Assembly: GCA_937982505.1 (NCBI GenBank)
Contig: CALJLV010000232.1
Span: 1 to 33,077, forward strand
DNA length: 33,077 bases
DNA from: an uncultured Desulfobacteraceae bacterium
Lineage (GTDB): Bacteria > Desulfobacterota > Desulfobacteria > Desulfobacterales > UBA2174
Reading direction: 5' to 3'
Both the position numbers and the translations under genes were made by a program. The notes under the pieces were generated by a model. It saw nothing but the letters and a program-made list of their open reading frames with translations, was not told the origin of the DNA and did not search any database. This document shows positions 23,257 through 30,362 of the stretch, piece by piece (within the stretch, counting starts at the first letter, position 1; every line of letters begins with the position of its first letter).

Positions 23257-24693
23257 ATGAAAAGCATCATGGTTCTGTCCTCCCGGCCGGAAGTGGGTCG
23301 CGCGGTGCGCGAAAGCCTGGGCGGCGCCGTCCACCTGGATGCCCTGGAAACGGTGGACGCCGTTCTCGATCAACTCGCGCGGCGCCACTACGACTGCCTG
23401 CTGGCGGATTTGGAACGGATCGCCGAAACGGCGGCCGGCCGCTCGGTGCGGCCTTCCGTGCGTGAGGCCCTGGCCCGGTTCTGGCGCCAGCAGGCGTCTT
23501 TGAAGATCGTGGTCATGGCGCCGGTGGAGCGCCTGCGCGAGGCCATCGCGGCGGTCAAGGCCGGGGCCGAGGATTTCCTGGCCTACCCTCTGGACCCCGA
23601 GCACGTCCAACGCATGATCGAGGATATCTACCAGCAGCGCCTGATGCACAGCGAGCTGGAGTATCTGCGCGACCAGTTCTGGCAGGCAGGAACCATCGAG
23701 GACGTGCATACCCACAGCCCGCTGATGCGCCGCATCTTCGGACAGGTGAGGGCCGTGGCCCCTACCCAGACCACGGTTCTGATCACCGGTGAGACAGGCA
23801 CGGGCAAGACCTGGATGGCCAAACTGATCCATGCCCACAGCCACCGGCGGCGCGGGCGTTTCATCAGCGTCCACTGCGGCGCGGTGCCCGATACCCTGCT
23901 GGAAAGCGAACTGTTCGGCCATGAAAAAGGGGCCTTCACCGGAGCGATTCGCCGCAAGCTGGGCAAATTCGAACTGGCCCGCGGCGGCACGCTCCTCCTC
24001 GACGAGATCGGCACCATCACGCCGGCGGCGCAGATCAAGCTGCTCACCGTGCTCCAGGAAGGTATTTTTCAGCGGGTGGGCGGCGAAGCCGACATTCAGG
24101 CCGACGTGCGCATCATCGCCGCCACCAACAGTGACCTGCGCAATCTGGTGGACGAGGGGCGCTTCCGCAAGGACTTGTTTTACCGCCTGAACGTCTTTCC
24201 CCTGGAGATGCCGCCCCTGCGCCAGCGCCTCGAAGATCTGCCCATGATGCTCGACGCGCTCCTGGAGCGCTACAACCGGCTCAACAGCAAGTCGGTGCGA
24301 CAGGTGGACGACCGGGTGCTGTCGGCCATGCAGGCCTACCCCTGGCCGGGCAATATCCGCGAACTGGAAAACCTCGTGGAGCGGGCCCACATCCTCGAAC
24401 CCACCGAGATTCTGTCGGCGGACAGTTTTCCGGCCGAGATGTTCGCCGCCCTTTCCGCGGCCGCGCCGGCCCCCGGCGAAGATGTCCCCCAGTCCGGGGC
24501 CCTGGCCGAGGTGCGCCAGCGGGCGGTGGCCGAAATCGAGCGGCGTTACCTCAAGGGCCTGCTCAGCCGCCACCGCGGGCGCATCGACGCTTCGGCCGCC
24601 GAGGCCGGGGTGAGCACCCGCCAGCTGAACAACCTGATGACCAAGTACGGTCTGCGCAAGGCCGACTTTCGCCACCCGGGAGAGGCCTCCTGA
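23257..24693 (+). CDS. Sigma-54-dependent activator with degenerate receiver domain
   Basis: A 478-residue NtrC-family protein. Residues 1-125 are a receiver-like fold, but with no acidic pair after the first strand (Met-Val-Leu-Ser-Ser-Arg), only Asp51 at the usual acceptor position, and Pro-Leu-Asp in place of the usual Lys. A linker helix leads to the AAA+ domain: Walker A at 178-185 (Gly-Glu-Thr-Gly-Thr-Gly-Lys-Thr), Gly-Ala-Phe-Thr-Gly-Ala at 225-230 for sigma-54 contact, and Leu-Leu-Leu-Asp-Glu-Ile-Gly as Walker B. A Fis-like helix-turn-helix lies at the C-terminus. No histidine kinase adjoins. A -24/-12 promoter lies 150 bases downstream. Confidence 0.9.
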   Translation: MKSIMVLSSRPEVGRAVRESLGGAVHLDALETVDAVLDQLARRHYDCLLADLERIAETAAGRSVRPSVREALARFWRQQASLKIVVMAPVERLREAIAAVKAGAEDFLAYPLDPEHVQRMIEDIYQQRLMHSELEYLRDQFWQAGTIEDVHTHSPLMRRIFGQVRAVAPTQTTVLITGETGTGKTWMAKLIHAHSHRRRGRFISVHCGAVPDTLLESELFGHEKGAFTGAIRRKLGKFELARGGTLLLDEIGTITPAAQIKLLTVLQEGIFQRVGGEADIQADVRIIAATNSDLRNLVDEGRFRKDLFYRLNVFPLEMPPLRQRLEDLPMMLDALLERYNRLNSKSVRQVDDRVLSAMQAYPWPGNIRELENLVERAHILEPTEILSADSFPAEMFAALSAAAPAPGEDVPQSGALAEVRQRAVAEIERRYLKGLLSRHRGRIDASAAEAGVSTRQLNNLMTKYGLRKADFRHPGEAS

Positions 24694-24842
24694 AACCGGA
24701 TGCCGCCGGCACCGCCGCCTTGGAGAAGATCAGAAACCGCGCTTCTGATGGCCGCCCGGGATCAAGGACGGGTGCTGCCCCCGGTGGGGCCGCGGTCCCT
24801 GGTTTTTCGGCGCGTCACCGATCCGGGACGCCTGGAAGGTAT

Positions 24843-24858
24843 TGGTATGAATGTTGCT
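24843..24858 (+). promoter_or_regulatory. Sigma-54 (-24/-12) promoter
   Basis: The 16-base site TGGTATGAATGTTGCT matches the consensus TGGCACG-N4-TTGCW at almost all key positions, with GG (24844-24845) and GC (24856-24857) separated by the required 10 bases. It lies between the sigma-54 activator gene and the small unknown gene at 24951, on their strand. A start near 24869 would give an 80-base leader. It sits at the edge of an AT-richer patch. Confidence 0.7.
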
Positions 24859-24950
24859 TAATTTGAAGTACGCGGCCGGTCTTCTGCTTTGGCGATGCGC
24901 GCCGAAAGACATGGCCGGCAACCTCCCAATGCGGACCGAGGACGATGGTG

Positions 24951-25214
24951 ATGGAATCCCTTTTCGTGGCCGGGTTGGTGCTCCCCTGTGAATGGGATGA
25001 GGCCGGGCGGGTGATGGCGGTGGCCATCGCCGGTTTCGACGAGACGCTCTATCCGGTGGCCGACACCGATGCGGGGCGCCATCTCTTGGGCCACCTGCGT
25101 CAGGCCGTCTCGGCCAGGGGCCGTCTGGTGACGGTGGCGGGTCAGACCCGCCTGGCGGTGGAGCGTTTCACCCTGGTGGGGATCGGAGAGAGTGACCGCC
25201 TGCAATCGGCTTGA
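24951..25214 (+). CDS. Hypothetical protein, 87 residues
   Basis: I do not recognise this protein. It is a compact sequence with alternating hydrophobic residues suggestive of beta strands (Leu-Phe-Val-Ala-Gly-Leu-Val-Leu-Pro; Val-Met-Ala-Val-Ala-Ile-Ala-Gly-Phe) and a helical middle (Gly-Arg-His-Leu-Leu-Gly-His-Leu). There is no signal peptide or membrane segment. GAGGACG precedes ATG 24951; ATG 24945 is an alternative that would crowd the ribosome binding site. It lies downstream of the -24/-12 promoter and the sigma-54 activator, so it is a candidate target of that activator. Frame choice rests on the ribosome binding site and codon use. Confidence 0.6.
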   Translation: MESLFVAGLVLPCEWDEAGRVMAVAIAGFDETLYPVADTDAGRHLLGHLRQAVSARGRLVTVAGQTRLAVERFTLVGIGESDRLQSA

Positions 25215-25460
25215 AAGGACGCCGTCCGGCAACCCGTCTGCCTTGCATCGCATCCCCGCCGAGCCTTCGTCCCTGCTGTCGCCCGCCGCCTTGTGCCCCC
25301 GCTGCCCCCAGAGAGAGATCCGCCATCAGGCCCGGACGAGGCCGCGCCGCCTGCCTCCAGCGATGCGGGTGCGTTTCCACAAAGGTCGCCCGGGGTCTTT
25401 TTGCCGCCGATTCAGTTTGGGTTTGAAAAAAACATCAGGGTTTTGTAGCCTGCCAGACTG
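25215..25460. other. Gene-free region before tetR
   Basis: Between the 87-residue gene and the tetR promoter there is no convincing gene. Several open frames cross it in both directions, but they lack ribosome binding sites and conserved-looking composition. The right part becomes AT-rich and contains repeated GGGTTT motifs (about 25419 and 25438), with an inverted AAACCC at 25538. Confidence 0.5.
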
Positions 25461-25461
25461 A

Positions 25462-25495
25462 ATTTTCCGGCTTCGGGCGCGGAAAATGATTTTTT
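25462..25495 (+). terminator. Hairpin with T-run, or regulatory palindrome
   Basis: A perfect 8-bp inverted repeat (ATTTTCCG at 25462-25469 and CGGAAAAT at 25480-25487, 10-base spacer) is followed by six T residues at 25490-25495. This could terminate a transcript from the left or, given its place just upstream of the tetR promoter, act as a repressor binding site. The sequence alone does not decide. Confidence 0.45.
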
Positions 25496-25498
25496 GTA

Positions 25499-25532
25499 TT
25501 GACAAAGCCCAAAGATTTAAGTTCACTAAAAT
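25499..25532 (+). promoter_or_regulatory. Promoter region of tetR-family gene
   Basis: A consensus -35 hexamer TTGACA (25499-25504) is followed by AT-rich DNA. The best -10-like hexamer, TAAAAT at 25527, is spaced 22 bases away, which is long; at 17 bases there is only TTCACT. The region is much more AT-rich than the rest of the window and precedes an excellent ribosome binding site (GAAAGGGGGA, 25551-25560). Confidence 0.4.
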
Positions 25533-25564
25533 AAAACAAACCCTAAATCTGAAAGGGGGACCCC

Positions 25565-26149
25565 ATGGGCAGCCCGCATCCCAAAAAACATGAGCTGGTT
25601 CGCGCCGCCGTCCGTCTTTTCGCCGAAAACGGCTTCGACGGCACCACCACCTTGCGCATCGCCAAGGCGGCCGGTGTCACCGAACCGTTGATCTATTACC
25701 ATTTCAGTAACAAGGACGGCCTGTTCACCCACATCCTGGAAAATGCCTTCGCCGACTATTTCAACCGGCTGGACAATCTGCCCACCCAGACCCCCAAGGT
25801 CTTCGAGCGGATCGAGGCCATCATCGGGCTGCACATGGATATCGCCATGGAAAAACCCGAGGAGACCTATCTGATTGCCAGCACCTGTCCGGCCCGGCTC
25901 AAGAACGGGGCGCATGTCTGCACCCGCCTGCTCAACGAGGCACGCAAGCGGATCGTGCGCTATTTGAGCGAATGCATCAAGGAGGGGATCGACAGAGGCG
26001 AGTTCGCCAAGGTCAACATCCCCCAGACGGTCAATGTTCTGGTGGTTCTGACCCAGGGGATTTTGCGCCAGTATGCGCTGGGGCTCGACCAGCGGCGCGG
26101 GATGCGCAAGGCGGCGGTCGATTTTTGCCGGCGCAGCCTGGTGGTCTAA
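25565..26149 (+). CDS. TetR/AcrR-family transcriptional regulator
   Basis: A 194-residue repressor-type protein. The N-terminal helix-turn-helix covers about residues 8-55: Leu-Phe-Ala-Glu-Asn-Gly-Phe-Asp-Gly-Thr-Thr-Thr, then Ile-Ala-Lys-Ala-Ala-Gly-Val, then Leu-Ile-Tyr-Tyr-His-Phe-Ser-Asn-Lys-Asp-Gly-Leu. The C-terminal ligand domain is not assignable. ATG at 25565 follows GAAAGGGGGA. The operator may be the palindrome 25462-25487 or the GGGTTT/AAACCC motifs upstream, which would mean autoregulation. The convergent hydrolase gene ends 21 bases away. Confidence 0.9.
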   Translation: MGSPHPKKHELVRAAVRLFAENGFDGTTTLRIAKAAGVTEPLIYYHFSNKDGLFTHILENAFADYFNRLDNLPTQTPKVFERIEAIIGLHMDIAMEKPEETYLIASTCPARLKNGAHVCTRLLNEARKRIVRYLSECIKEGIDRGEFAKVNIPQTVNVLVVLTQGILRQYALGLDQRRGMRKAAVDFCRRSLVV

Positions 26150-26170
26150 GTTCTTGTCAAGCGGGACCCC

Positions 26171-26941
26171 TCAAGGGGCCTTGTCCGACAAAAACCAGGG
26201 GGCTTGTGGCGGCTGTATGGGGCCGTCCGGCGCCGGGCAGGGCGCCAGGGCCAGGAGCCAGGCGAGGCTGCGGTCCAGGATGCGGCCAAAGACCTCGGCC
26301 TGCCCCTGCGTCGCGGCCTGCGGCAGGGCAAAGGAGTGGTCCCCGTCCTCGATTTCCACCATCCGGGCCCGGGCGCCGAGGCCTTGGATGACCCCCCGCA
26401 TCAGATCCAGGCGGCAAAACGGGTCCCGCGTCCCGGAAAAGAAGAGCATCGGTACCCGGATCGCGCCCAGGTGGGCGTCGCGCAGTTCCTGCGGGCGGCC
26501 CGGCGGGTGCAGCGGATAGCCGTAAAAGATCAATCCGGCCACGGGCAGTCGGCCCCGGGAGGCCAACTGGGAGGCCACCCGCCCGCCCATGGATTTGCCG
26601 GCGGCCACGACGCGATCCTCAGGGGAGTGCCACTCCTGGGCAGTCACCTTTTCCAGGACGTGCTCCCAGGCCTCCTCAAGCAGGGGCTGGGGGTCGGGCC
26701 GGGGCCGGCCCACCTGGCTGTATGGGAAATTGAAGCGCAGGCAGCTGATCCCGCCGGCGGCCAGACCCCGGGCCAGGTGGAGCAGCAACGGGTGGTCCAT
26801 GGTATTGGCGGCACCGTGGGCCAGAATCACCAGACGATTGCTCTCGGATCGCGTGGTCTTTGCCCGTGTCAGGCGGCCGTTGAAGCGCTGGCCGCCCCGG
26901 AGGCAAAATTCCATGGGCCATTGCGTTTTCACTGGATCCAT
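26171..26941 (-). CDS. Alpha/beta hydrolase, dienelactone-hydrolase-like
   Basis: A 256-residue alpha/beta hydrolase. The oxyanion region is Leu-Ala-His-Gly-Ala (40-44), followed by Asn-Thr-Met-Asp-His-Pro. The nucleophile elbow is Gly-Lys-Ser117-Met-Gly-Gly; the acid is Asp173 in Gly-Thr-Arg-Asp-Pro; the base is His202 in Gly-Asp-His-Ser-Phe. This resembles the KANL3/TEX30-like group of small serine hydrolases, of unknown substrate. ATG 26941 is used; ATG 26914 is possible. No signal peptide, so cytoplasmic. It is convergent with tetR. Confidence 0.8.
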   Translation of the reverse strand: MDPVKTQWPMEFCLRGGQRFNGRLTRAKTTRSESNRLVILAHGAANTMDHPLLLHLARGLAAGGISCLRFNFPYSQVGRPRPDPQPLLEEAWEHVLEKVTAQEWHSPEDRVVAAGKSMGGRVASQLASRGRLPVAGLIFYGYPLHPPGRPQELRDAHLGAIRVPMLFFSGTRDPFCRLDLMRGVIQGLGARARMVEIEDGDHSFALPQAATQGQAEVFGRILDRSLAWLLALAPCPAPDGPIQPPQAPWFLSDKAP

Positions 26942-26957
26942 CCGCGGGTCAAGATCT

Positions 26958-27059
26958 TCATTTGTCCTTCTTTTTTTCCTGCTTTTCCTTTCGCTTCTCC
27001 TTGAGGGTCTTGGTCGGTTTCTTCTTGACGTCCTTTTTGGTGTCTTGCGCCTTGGACAT
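26958..27059 (-). CDS. Lysine-rich 33-residue small protein
   Basis: A very short gene with a strong ribosome binding site (CAGGAGGC) and ATG at 27059. The protein begins Met-Ser-Lys-Ala-Gln-Asp-Thr-Lys-Lys and contains 15 lysines in 33 residues, with Pro-Thr-Lys-Thr-Leu-Lys-Glu-Lys-Arg near the middle. Small Lys-rich proteins of similar layout occur in diverse proteobacteria, but I cannot name a function; nucleic-acid binding is possible. It ends 17 bases before the hydrolase start on the same strand and may be co-transcribed with it. Confidence 0.65.
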   Translation of the reverse strand: MSKAQDTKKDVKKKPTKTLKEKRKEKQEKKKDK

Positions 27060-27342
27060 GGAGCCTCCTGTGTTGCCTTACGGTTTTTTGTGATTACTGT
27101 CCGAAAACGCTTGCGGTTGAAAAAAACATCGTGTAGAGAAGGGCCGCTTGATCGCGTCGCCAGGCCATGAGGGCCTCCCGGATGTCATTTTCCCAGAGCA
27201 GGTCACCCAATCCCGGTTCGATTCACAGCATCTAAAGGTGTTCAAACCACGACGATCCGTTCGTCTGCGCCACTTTGGCGGCGGCGGTCCCGAAAGCGTG
27301 TCGGCCGCATTTTTTGCCATTCCCACAAAGGAAAAAACGTCA

Positions 27343-27504
27343 ATGGACATTGCAACCAAGAAAAGACTTGAAGAACAACTGCGCCAACTGATTTTGAGCG
27401 CCGAGGCGGCCAAGGATGAATCGTCGCCGCCGGCCGCGACCCGCCGCTCCGGTGTCCAGGTGATCCGCCGCCGCAAGGGCGCCCCGGATCGCAAGATCGG
27501 TTGA
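27343..27504 (+). CDS. Hypothetical small protein, 53 residues
   Basis: I do not recognise a function. The protein has an N-terminal amphipathic helix (Met-Asp-Ile-Ala-Thr-Lys-Lys-Arg-Leu-Glu-Glu-Gln-Leu), a Ser/Pro/Ala linker, and a basic C-terminus (Val-Gln-Val-Ile-Arg-Arg-Arg-Lys-Gly). AAAGGAAAAAA precedes the ATG at 27343. The upstream 281 bases to the Lys-rich gene hold no other clear gene. Frame longer than 53 residues (from 27148) lacks a ribosome binding site. Confidence 0.55.
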   Translation: MDIATKKRLEEQLRQLILSAEAAKDESSPPAATRRSGVQVIRRRKGAPDRKIG

Positions 27505-27622
27505 ACCGCCCTCCCCGGACCGGCGCGGCCAGCGTCGCCCCGGGGGGACGACGGCCGTCACCTTTCATGCGTTCCTTCCAGACCGCCAACGGCTTCTGCC
27601 ATGACCGATTCGCGGTATCCCA

Positions 27623-27781
27623 TCAGATCCGCACCAGCCAACGCGCCAGACCCGCAATGATCGCGGTGGCCAGCAGCCCCGCGCACCACAGACCGGCGAA
27701 CCACAGCCACGGGCGCTCGGGGGACGAATCTGGTCCCGGCGCGGCGCGAGATCCGGCGCGATCAGTGGTAGCCCGCTTCAT
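27623..27781 (-). CDS. CydX/DUF2474-like small membrane subunit of bd oxidase
   Basis: A 52-residue reading frame that starts inside the last 20 bases of cydB (ATG at 27781) with GGGAAGG just upstream. Residues 1-23 are polar; residues 24-52 form one strongly hydrophobic helix (Trp-Leu-Trp-Phe-Ala-Gly-Leu-Trp-Cys-Ala-Gly-Leu-Leu) ending Leu-Ala-Arg-Trp-Leu-Val-Arg-Ile. A single-helix protein directly after cydB is the expected position and shape of CydX or DUF2474 proteins, which stabilise the oxidase. The polar N-terminal part is longer than in E. coli CydX (37 residues). Confidence 0.68.
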   Translation of the reverse strand: MKRATTDRAGSRAAPGPDSSPERPWLWFAGLWCAGLLATAIIAGLARWLVRI

Positions 27782-28781
27782 GGGAGACCTTCCCGCGGAA
27801 CAGGTAATAGCAAAAAGCAGTATATCCTAGGATCATCGGCAGCAGGAAGACGGTCCCTACCAGCAGCAGACTCTGGGACGGCCCGGCCGCCGCCGCCTCG
27901 CGAAAAGTCACGGCAAAGGGGATCAACCAGGGCCACAAACTGACGCCCAGCCCGAGGTAGCAGGCCAGAAAGACGCCGATGCTCAGCAGAAACGGCCGGT
28001 ACTCGCGGCCGCGGTTCAAATCGATCCAGATGGCCACCAGGAGCGCCGCCGCGATCGAGGGCAGCAGGGCCAGGTAATAGATGTTGGGCCGGGCGAACCA
28101 GAGCCGGCGAATCTCCTCGCTCATCAGCGGCATGCTGACACTGACCATCAGCAGCGCTACGCCGACGCCTATCAGCAGATAGGCGCTGCTACGCCGGGCC
28201 CAGGCCTGGGTGTCGTCCCCGGTCTTCATCACCAGCCAGGTGGCGCCCAGCAGACCGTAGCCCAGGACCAGCCCCAGTCCGGTCATCAGGCTGTAGGCGT
28301 TGCACCAGTCGAAGGGACCACCGGCAAAGCTGCGTCCCGACACCGTGATCCCCTGGACCGCGGTACCGATGATGACCCCCTGCATGTAGGCGGCGGTCAG
28401 TGAGCCCAGATGAAAGGCGTAGTCCCAGACGATCCGCGAGCGGTGGGCCTTGAAACGGAACTCAAAGGCCACGCCGCGGAAGATCAGGCCCAGGAGCATG
28501 AGGATCACCGGGATGTACAAGGCCGGCATGAGGATGGCATAGGCCAGGGGGAAGGCGGCCAGAAGCCCGCCGCCGCCCAGTACGAGCCAGGTTTCGTTGC
28601 CGTCCCAGAACGGAGCGATGGAGTTCATCATCCGGTCGCGGCAACTGTTCCCGGGGGCGAAGGGGAAAAGGATGCCGATCCCCAGATCGAACCCGTCCAG
28701 AATGACGTAAAGCAGCACCGCGGTCAGGATCAGCAGGTACCAGATCAGGGGCAGGTCAACGACGGCGGAAAGATCAAACAT
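27762..28781 (-). CDS. cydB: Cytochrome bd-type quinol oxidase subunit II
   Basis: A 339-residue membrane protein. It opens with Leu-Ile-Trp-Tyr-Leu-Leu-Ile-Leu and the family hallmark Leu-Asp-Gly-Phe-Asp-Leu-Gly-Ile-Gly, followed by Trp-Asp-Gly-Asn-Glu-Thr-Trp-Leu. Several hydrophobic helices follow, as in the usual eight- to nine-helix subunit. The start ATG at 28781 overlaps the cydA stop by 8 bases with GGGAGGT upstream. The stop is overlapped by the small-subunit gene. It pairs with cydA to reduce oxygen to water. Confidence 0.94.
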   Translation of the reverse strand: MFDLSAVVDLPLIWYLLILTAVLLYVILDGFDLGIGILFPFAPGNSCRDRMMNSIAPFWDGNETWLVLGGGGLLAAFPLAYAILMPALYIPVILMLLGLIFRGVAFEFRFKAHRSRIVWDYAFHLGSLTAAYMQGVIIGTAVQGITVSGRSFAGGPFDWCNAYSLMTGLGLVLGYGLLGATWLVMKTGDDTQAWARRSSAYLLIGVGVALLMVSVSMPLMSEEIRRLWFARPNIYYLALLPSIAAALLVAIWIDLNRGREYRPFLLSIGVFLACYLGLGVSLWPWLIPFAVTFREAAAAGPSQSLLLVGTVFLLPMILGYTAFCYYLFRGKVSHEAGYH

Positions 28782-30177
28782 GGTCACCTCCCGTTGGGGA
28801 CGCCAATTTTGCGACCAGAGGGGGTTGGGCGATCCCATGGTCGCCGTAGGTGTGCGGTTCCGCGGCGGGCCCCTGGGCGATGAGGCGCAGGGTGTAGTAG
28901 GCGCCGGCGCCGAAGATGAAAACATAGGTGACCACGAAGGCGGTCAGGGAGATGGCCACCGGTCCCGGGCCCACCGGGCTGAGCGCTTCAGCGGTGCGCA
29001 TCAGGTCCTGAACGATCCACGGCTGGCGTCCCACCTCGGTGACGAACCAGCCGGCCAGCACGCAGATAAAGCCCGCGGGCGCCATGGCCATGCACCACAC
29101 TTGAAAGGCCCGGGTTTCGAAAAGGCGCCGGCGCCAGTGGAGCACCAGGGCCGCCAGGCCGGTGAGGATCATCAGCAGTCCCAGCCCCACCATGATGCGG
29201 AAGGTCCAGAACACCAGGGCCACGGGAGGACGCTGATCGGCGGGCCACGCCTTGAGTCCGCGCACCTGGCCGTCCAGGTCGTGGGTGAGGATCAGGCTGG
29301 AGAGCTTGGGCACCTCGACCGACCAGCGGGTCGTCTCGGCTTCCTGGTCCGGCCAACCGAATAGCTTCAGGGGCGCTCCGCGCTGGGTTTCCCACAACCC
29401 TTCCATGGCCGCCACCTTGGCCGGCTGGTGTTCAAAGGTGTTCAGGCCGTGCAGGTCGCCGAAGATCAGCTGTGCCGGCGCCATGAAGACCGCCATGATC
29501 ATCCCCATGCCCAGCATCACCCGGGCCTGCGGCCGGTGAAGCCCGCGAAAGAGGTAGTAGGCGCCCACCCCGGCGACCACGAAGGCGGTGGTCAGATAGG
29601 CGGCCACCACCATGTGCACGAAACGGTAGGGAAAGGAGGGCGAAAAGATCAGGGCGATCCAGTCGGTGGGATAAAACAGGCCGTCGGCGCCGATTTCGAA
29701 CCCCCTGGGGGTCTGCATCCAGGAATTGGCCGATAGAATCCAGAAGGCCGAGATGAGGGTCCCGGCGGCCACGATCACCGTGGCGGCGAAATGCATCTTC
29801 GGGCTGACGCGGTTCCAGCCGAAGAGCATGACCCCCAGAAACGAAGCCTCCAGAAAAAAGGCCGTGAGGACCTCGTAGCCCAGCAGGGGCCCGAGGATGT
29901 TGCCGGTACGGTCGGAAAAAACCGACCAGTTGGTGCCGAACTGAAACGACATGACCACGCCGGAGACCACCCCCATGCCGAAGGTCACCGCAAAGATTTT
30001 GACCCACATGCGGTAGACCTCGGCGAAGACCGGGTCTCCGGTTTTCAGCCAGCGCCATTCGAGCACTGCCAGCCAACTGGCCAGGCCGATGGTGAAGGCG
30101 GGAAAAAGGATATGAAAAGAAATGGTGAAGGCGAACTGGATGCGTGCCAGCATCTGGGGATCGAGGACATCGAGCAT
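28774..30177 (-). CDS. cydA: Cytochrome bd-type quinol oxidase subunit I
   Basis: A 467-residue subunit carrying the haems. ATG at 30177 (after AGGAGAGG) gives Met-Leu-Asp-Val-Leu-Asp, and His22 in Phe-His-Ile-Leu-Phe-Pro is a haem ligand candidate. Gly-Tyr-Glu-Val-Leu-Thr-Ala-Phe-Phe-Leu-Glu and the C-terminal Glu-Val-Gly-Arg-Gln-Pro-Trp are conserved. It is shorter than E. coli CydA (522) and lacks the long insert of the Q-loop, so it belongs to the short-Q-loop group that includes cyanide-insensitive oxidases. In an anaerobe this serves oxygen removal or microaerobic respiration. Confidence 0.94.
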   Translation of the reverse strand: MLDVLDPQMLARIQFAFTISFHILFPAFTIGLASWLAVLEWRWLKTGDPVFAEVYRMWVKIFAVTFGMGVVSGVVMSFQFGTNWSVFSDRTGNILGPLLGYEVLTAFFLEASFLGVMLFGWNRVSPKMHFAATVIVAAGTLISAFWILSANSWMQTPRGFEIGADGLFYPTDWIALIFSPSFPYRFVHMVVAAYLTTAFVVAGVGAYYLFRGLHRPQARVMLGMGMIMAVFMAPAQLIFGDLHGLNTFEHQPAKVAAMEGLWETQRGAPLKLFGWPDQEAETTRWSVEVPKLSSLILTHDLDGQVRGLKAWPADQRPPVALVFWTFRIMVGLGLLMILTGLAALVLHWRRRLFETRAFQVWCMAMAPAGFICVLAGWFVTEVGRQPWIVQDLMRTAEALSPVGPGPVAISLTAFVVTYVFIFGAGAYYTLRLIAQGPAAEPHTYGDHGIAQPPLVAKLASPTGGDHV

Positions 30178-30225
30178 GGCCGGGCCTCTCCTGGGGTTGA
30201 AGGGTGGCTTTCGATAACCGCTCCC

Positions 30226-30254
30226 AGTATAGGTGATTCGGTCGCATAAGAAAA
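30226..30254 (-). promoter_or_regulatory. Promoter for cydAB
   Basis: On the minus strand a TATACT -10 hexamer (30231-30226) lies about 50 bases before the cydA ATG. The -35 region 17 bases upstream (TTTTCT) is weak, so an activator or alternative factor may help. The divergent hisF gene starts at 30363. Confidence 0.45.
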
Positions 30255-30279
30255 GAGGCGCTGTGCGGGGCCGGCCTGG

Positions 30280-30308
30280 TTGACAGGGGCCTTGAATCTC
30301 TTTAAAGG
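30280..30308 (+). promoter_or_regulatory. Promoter for hisF homologue
   Basis: TTGACA at 30280-30285 and TAAAGG at 30303-30308, 17 bases apart, about 55 bases before the hisF start. The -35 is consensus; the -10 is weak. Confidence 0.4.
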
Positions 30309-30362
30309 CATCCGCTGAGAGCATCCACCCCTTTTTGCCATCCAAGACAGGAGACCGATTCG

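Noticed and set aside
23032..24675. 547-residue minus-strand frame
   Set aside because: It is antisense to the sigma-54 activator, whose motifs are unambiguous.
24858..25253. 131-residue minus-strand frame over the small unknown gene
   Set aside because: It lacks a good ribosome binding site and the plus-strand frame follows a -24/-12 promoter; some doubt remains.
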